Of a stretch of 64,000 bases of DNA, positions 61,803-64,000 are shown one piece after another. This DNA comes from Leisingera methylohalidivorans DSM 14336. GTDB lineage: Bacteria; Pseudomonadota; Alphaproteobacteria; Rhodobacterales; Rhodobacteraceae. The position numbers and the translations under genes are program-made. Within the stretch, counting starts at the first letter, position 1, and every line of letters starts with the position of its first letter. The stretch is taken from positions 1,142,371 to 1,206,370 of the forward strand of contig NC_023135.1 of NCBI RefSeq assembly GCF_000511355.1, in the 5' to 3' direction. The notes beneath the pieces are model-generated. The model worked only from the letters and a program-made list of their open reading frames with translations. It did not search any database and was not told the DNA's origin.

Positions 61803-62778
61803 TATCGAATGGTTCGCCAATCTGTTCGACAAGAACGACCGGCTGATGCTGGATGGCAAGCCGTCCGGCGTTTACGGCGTTGACCGCTACACGCAGGGGC
61901 GGGCGGTCGCCCATGTGCTGCAGCGCATCGACGCCGACGCCATCATGGTGATCGAGGCCCCCAACACCGGCCGGACCCAGCGCACCACCCGCGCGCTGGA
62001 GAATTTCGCTGCCGAGGCGGGCCTGCGCGCGCGCGAGGCGGTCAGCGGATTTCCGAACGACACCCACCAGGAAATCGCGCTTCTTTATGACCCCGATGCG
62101 CTGGACGCGGTGCATGATGCCCGCGCCAGCGAGACAGCCCCGCTGTTTAACGGCGTGTTCAAGATCGACCTCGATGTTGATGAACGGCTGGACAAGGTGG
62201 AGTTCTCCAAACCGCCGCTGGAACTGGCGGTCACCACCCGGGGCGGCACCGCGCTGCGGATGATTGGCGCGCATCTGAAGTCCAAGGCGCCGCATGGGGC
62301 CAGAATGCCCAAGGACATCACTGCCCTCGCCATTGCCAATCAGCGCAAGCAGCTGGCGCAGGCGAATTGGCTCCACCGGCGGGCCGCGGAACATGTGGCC
62401 GCAGGTGAGCATGTGATCGTGATGGGCGATCTCAATGATGGCCCCGGTTCGGACGCATACGAAAAACTCTTTGGTCAGTCTTCGGTCGAGATCGTGATGG
62501 GCGATGTGCTGAATGACCCCCACGCGCAATGCCTTCTGCCGCCGCGCGCCACCTCGCTGCCCAGTAGCTCACGGTTCTACAACGCTGAGACCAAACGGTA
62601 TTTTACGGCACTGCTGGATTACGTGATGATCTCGCACAGCCTGATGGGGCACGCCCCCAAGTGGCGGATCTGGCACCCGTTCGAGGATGCGGAATGCTAT
62701 GGCGATGACGAGATGCGGCAGGCGCTGCTCGACGCCTCGGACCATTTCCCGGTGACGCTGGATATTGACCTGGCCTGA
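61783..62778 (+). CDS. Endonuclease/exonuclease/phosphatase family protein
   Basis: 331 residues. MRIATYNIEWFANLF starts the fold with the metal Asn-7, MVIEAPN supplies the metal Glu, MIGAHLKSK the catalytic-site region, VIVMGDLNDGPGS the Asp/Asn pair (about residue 213-220), and SDHFPVTLDI the terminal His. This is the complete DNase I/EEP order. The substrate (DNA, phosphoinositide or other phosphodiester) is unknown. It overlaps the TerB-J gene by 20 bp and is the last in that run. Confidence 0.9.
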   Translation: MRIATYNIEWFANLFDKNDRLMLDGKPSGVYGVDRYTQGRAVAHVLQRIDADAIMVIEAPNTGRTQRTTRALENFAAEAGLRAREAVSGFPNDTHQEIALLYDPDALDAVHDARASETAPLFNGVFKIDLDVDERLDKVEFSKPPLELAVTTRGGTALRMIGAHLKSKAPHGARMPKDITALAIANQRKQLAQANWLHRRAAEHVAAGEHVIVMGDLNDGPGSDAYEKLFGQSSVEIVMGDVLNDPHAQCLLPPRATSLPSSSRFYNAETKRYFTALLDYVMISHSLMGHAPKWRIWHPFEDAECYGDDEMRQALLDASDHFPVTLDIDLA

Positions 62779-62883
62779 GATGCTGCCAGCGCTGCAGCCA
62801 TGGCCAGTCCCGATTGACGCGGGTAACGGATAGCAGCCTGGCCCCGGGCGGCCTTCCCCCCAACGCTCTCAACGGCCGCAGGG

Positions 62884-63978
62884 TCATTTTTCCAGCTTGA
62901 ACCGGCTTGGGTCGGGATTCATTTTGTTGACCAGCTTTTTCGCCCGCTTTTCCAGATCATCGTTCAGCTTCTTTGTGGCTTCGTCGGTCTTGGCCTTTAC
63001 CGCCTTGGGGTCGGCCTTCTTGTCTTTTTTCTTGTCATTATCCTTGGCCTCGGCTTTGGCTGCCTTTTCGGCCTGTTCCTTTGCCTTCTTGCGCTCGGCG
63101 TCGACCTTGGCCTTGGCAGCCTTGAATTTCTTGTCGAAGAGAGACTTGTAATTCTTCTCGATTTCCGCGTTCCGTTTCAGCTTTTTGCCTTTCGGCAGGT
63201 CATCCGTCAAAGCGATGTATTCGGCGTAGTTTTCCACGCAGGCATTGACCTCTTTATCGCTGCGTCCGGGCCGCGTTTTCTTGACGACATCCGCCTTGTC
63301 TGCTCCGCCTTTCACGGCCTTGCGCGGCAGTTCCACATGCCAGGGATCATCCGGAGCCAGATCCGGCTTCTTGCCGCCCCAGTTTGCCAGCTTGGCGCCC
63401 TTGACGGCATCGGCCCATGCTTTGGCAAAGTCCGCATAGGACATGATGGCCCAGACTTCCTTCTTTTCGTCGAGGTGGTCGGCATGGGAATACTTGGACG
63501 GAAAATAGGTCAGCAGGTTGGTTTTCTTGTGCGGGATGACCTTGGATTTGCCGGCCCGGACGGCCGTGACCGGAACATGGATTGCCGCCCGCCGCATGTG
63601 GGCAGAGGAGCAGGTGCTGGACCAGCCTTTTATCGCGTAATAGGCTTGCTCGTCCGCTGTGCGCAGGCCGCTGCTTTCGATGTTGTCGCTGATGGCCGCG
63701 CTAAAGCTTGGAATCCGTTTTTCCAGCTCGCTTTTTTTCTTGGCCAGATCCTTTGCATCAGGTTTGCCGCCTTTGGCCTCCTTCTTCGCCTTTTTCTCCA
63801 GCTCGGCCTTGGCTTGTTTCACCGCCTCGGTTCTGGCTTTTGTAAAGGCCGCATTTATTTTCGGAACCAGTTTGCCGGCGCGCTCGCTTACTTCCTTGGC
63901 AAGCTGATCCGTCAGTTTCTTACTGTCGTCTTTCTTGGCAGCAGGTGCTGCCTTGGCATCTGTCTTTGGCGTATTCAT
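62884..63978 (-). CDS. Lys-rich protein of unknown function with coiled-coil flanks
   Basis: 364 residues. The first 100 and last 90 residues are Lys/Ala/Asp/Glu-rich helices (KAELEKKAKKEAKGGKPDAK; KKAKEQAEKAAKAEAKDNDK), likely coiled coil. The middle (about 105-275) is a different, globular domain: ISDNIESSGLRTADEQAYYA, GWSSTCSSAHMRRAAIHVPV, LTYFPSKYSHADHLDEKKEV and DDPWHVELPRKAVKGG. No signal peptide, no known motif. AGGAGG stands 10 bp before the ATG 63978. Base use is less GC-rich than the neighbours. Not recognised; the style recalls the Lys/Ala-rich unknowns at 42.6-47.0 kb. Confidence 0.62.
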   Translation of the reverse strand: MNTPKTDAKAAPAAKKDDSKKLTDQLAKEVSERAGKLVPKINAAFTKARTEAVKQAKAELEKKAKKEAKGGKPDAKDLAKKKSELEKRIPSFSAAISDNIESSGLRTADEQAYYAIKGWSSTCSSAHMRRAAIHVPVTAVRAGKSKVIPHKKTNLLTYFPSKYSHADHLDEKKEVWAIMSYADFAKAWADAVKGAKLANWGGKKPDLAPDDPWHVELPRKAVKGGADKADVVKKTRPGRSDKEVNACVENYAEYIALTDDLPKGKKLKRNAEIEKNYKSLFDKKFKAAKAKVDAERKKAKEQAEKAAKAEAKDNDKKKDKKADPKAVKAKTDEATKKLNDDLEKRAKKLVNKMNPDPSRFKLEK

Positions 63979-64000
63979 CGTGACGAGCCTCCTGACCTGA

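Overview
The window reads as chromosomal DNA of a marine Rhodobacteraceae, most likely a Leisingera/Phaeobacter/Ruegeria-type roseobacter. This rests on high G+C with GC-ending codons, a complete choline-sulfate/choline-to-betaine module, a propionyl-CoA/methylmalonyl-CoA cluster with an ScfR-type regulator and its candidate sites, DUF6497, DUF1036 and DUF1127 proteins, and an alphaproteobacterial-looking RNase P RNA. No phage, insertion sequence, CRISPR array or tRNA was seen. The genus is an inference; no database was used.

Layout. 0-5 kb: tadA, a TetR-YciI-tag operon behind two tandem palindromic operators, a metallo-beta-lactamase-fold hydrolase and gatCA. 5-12 kb: an Excalibur lipoprotein, ampD, rnpB, rpmG, a GNAT enzyme, a BI-1 family membrane protein, a DUF1127/LysR divergent pair and a quinone-oxidoreductase-like enzyme. 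12-24 kb: a PraR-like HTH regulator, hisN, convergent 8-oxoguanine and guanine deaminases, mgtE, a 5-formyl-THF cyclo-ligase, a YmdB-like phosphoesterase, two convergent SLC13/RCK transporters, and yebC. 24-32 kb: two DUF1036 proteins, a membrane-anchored ClpP-like protein, a nitroreductase, a LysR/LysE pair, a frameshifted pirin and an EamA transporter.

31.8-38.7 kb is the betaine module: betI faces a BCCT-like transporter, betC, betB and betA. Together they would import choline compounds, desulfate choline-O-sulfate and oxidise choline to glycine betaine. The transporter leader can fold so that its Shine-Dalgarno sequence is paired.

39.7-59 kb holds the propionate pathway. An ScfR/PccR-like regulator lies at 39.8-41.1 kb with TTTGCAAA-like sites upstream of itself. 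A dense cluster of the same sites precedes pccB. pccB, pccA and methylmalonyl-CoA mutase follow, separated by small lipoproteins, conserved unknowns, a porin and a sulfotransferase-like gene.

Inserted between the regulator and pccB (42.6-47.0 kb) are three tightly packed unknown genes: a 924-residue helical-repeat protein with a distinct C-terminal domain, a small protein overlapping it by 4 bp, and a second Lys/Ala-rich repeat protein. This is the best candidate here for an undescribed system, possibly effector/toxin plus immunity. A second Lys-rich unknown protein closes the window. Several hairpin and repeat elements recur between genes, including a double-hairpin element near 18.4, 21.5 and 26.4 kb and a second repeat at 24.3 and 48.7 kb.
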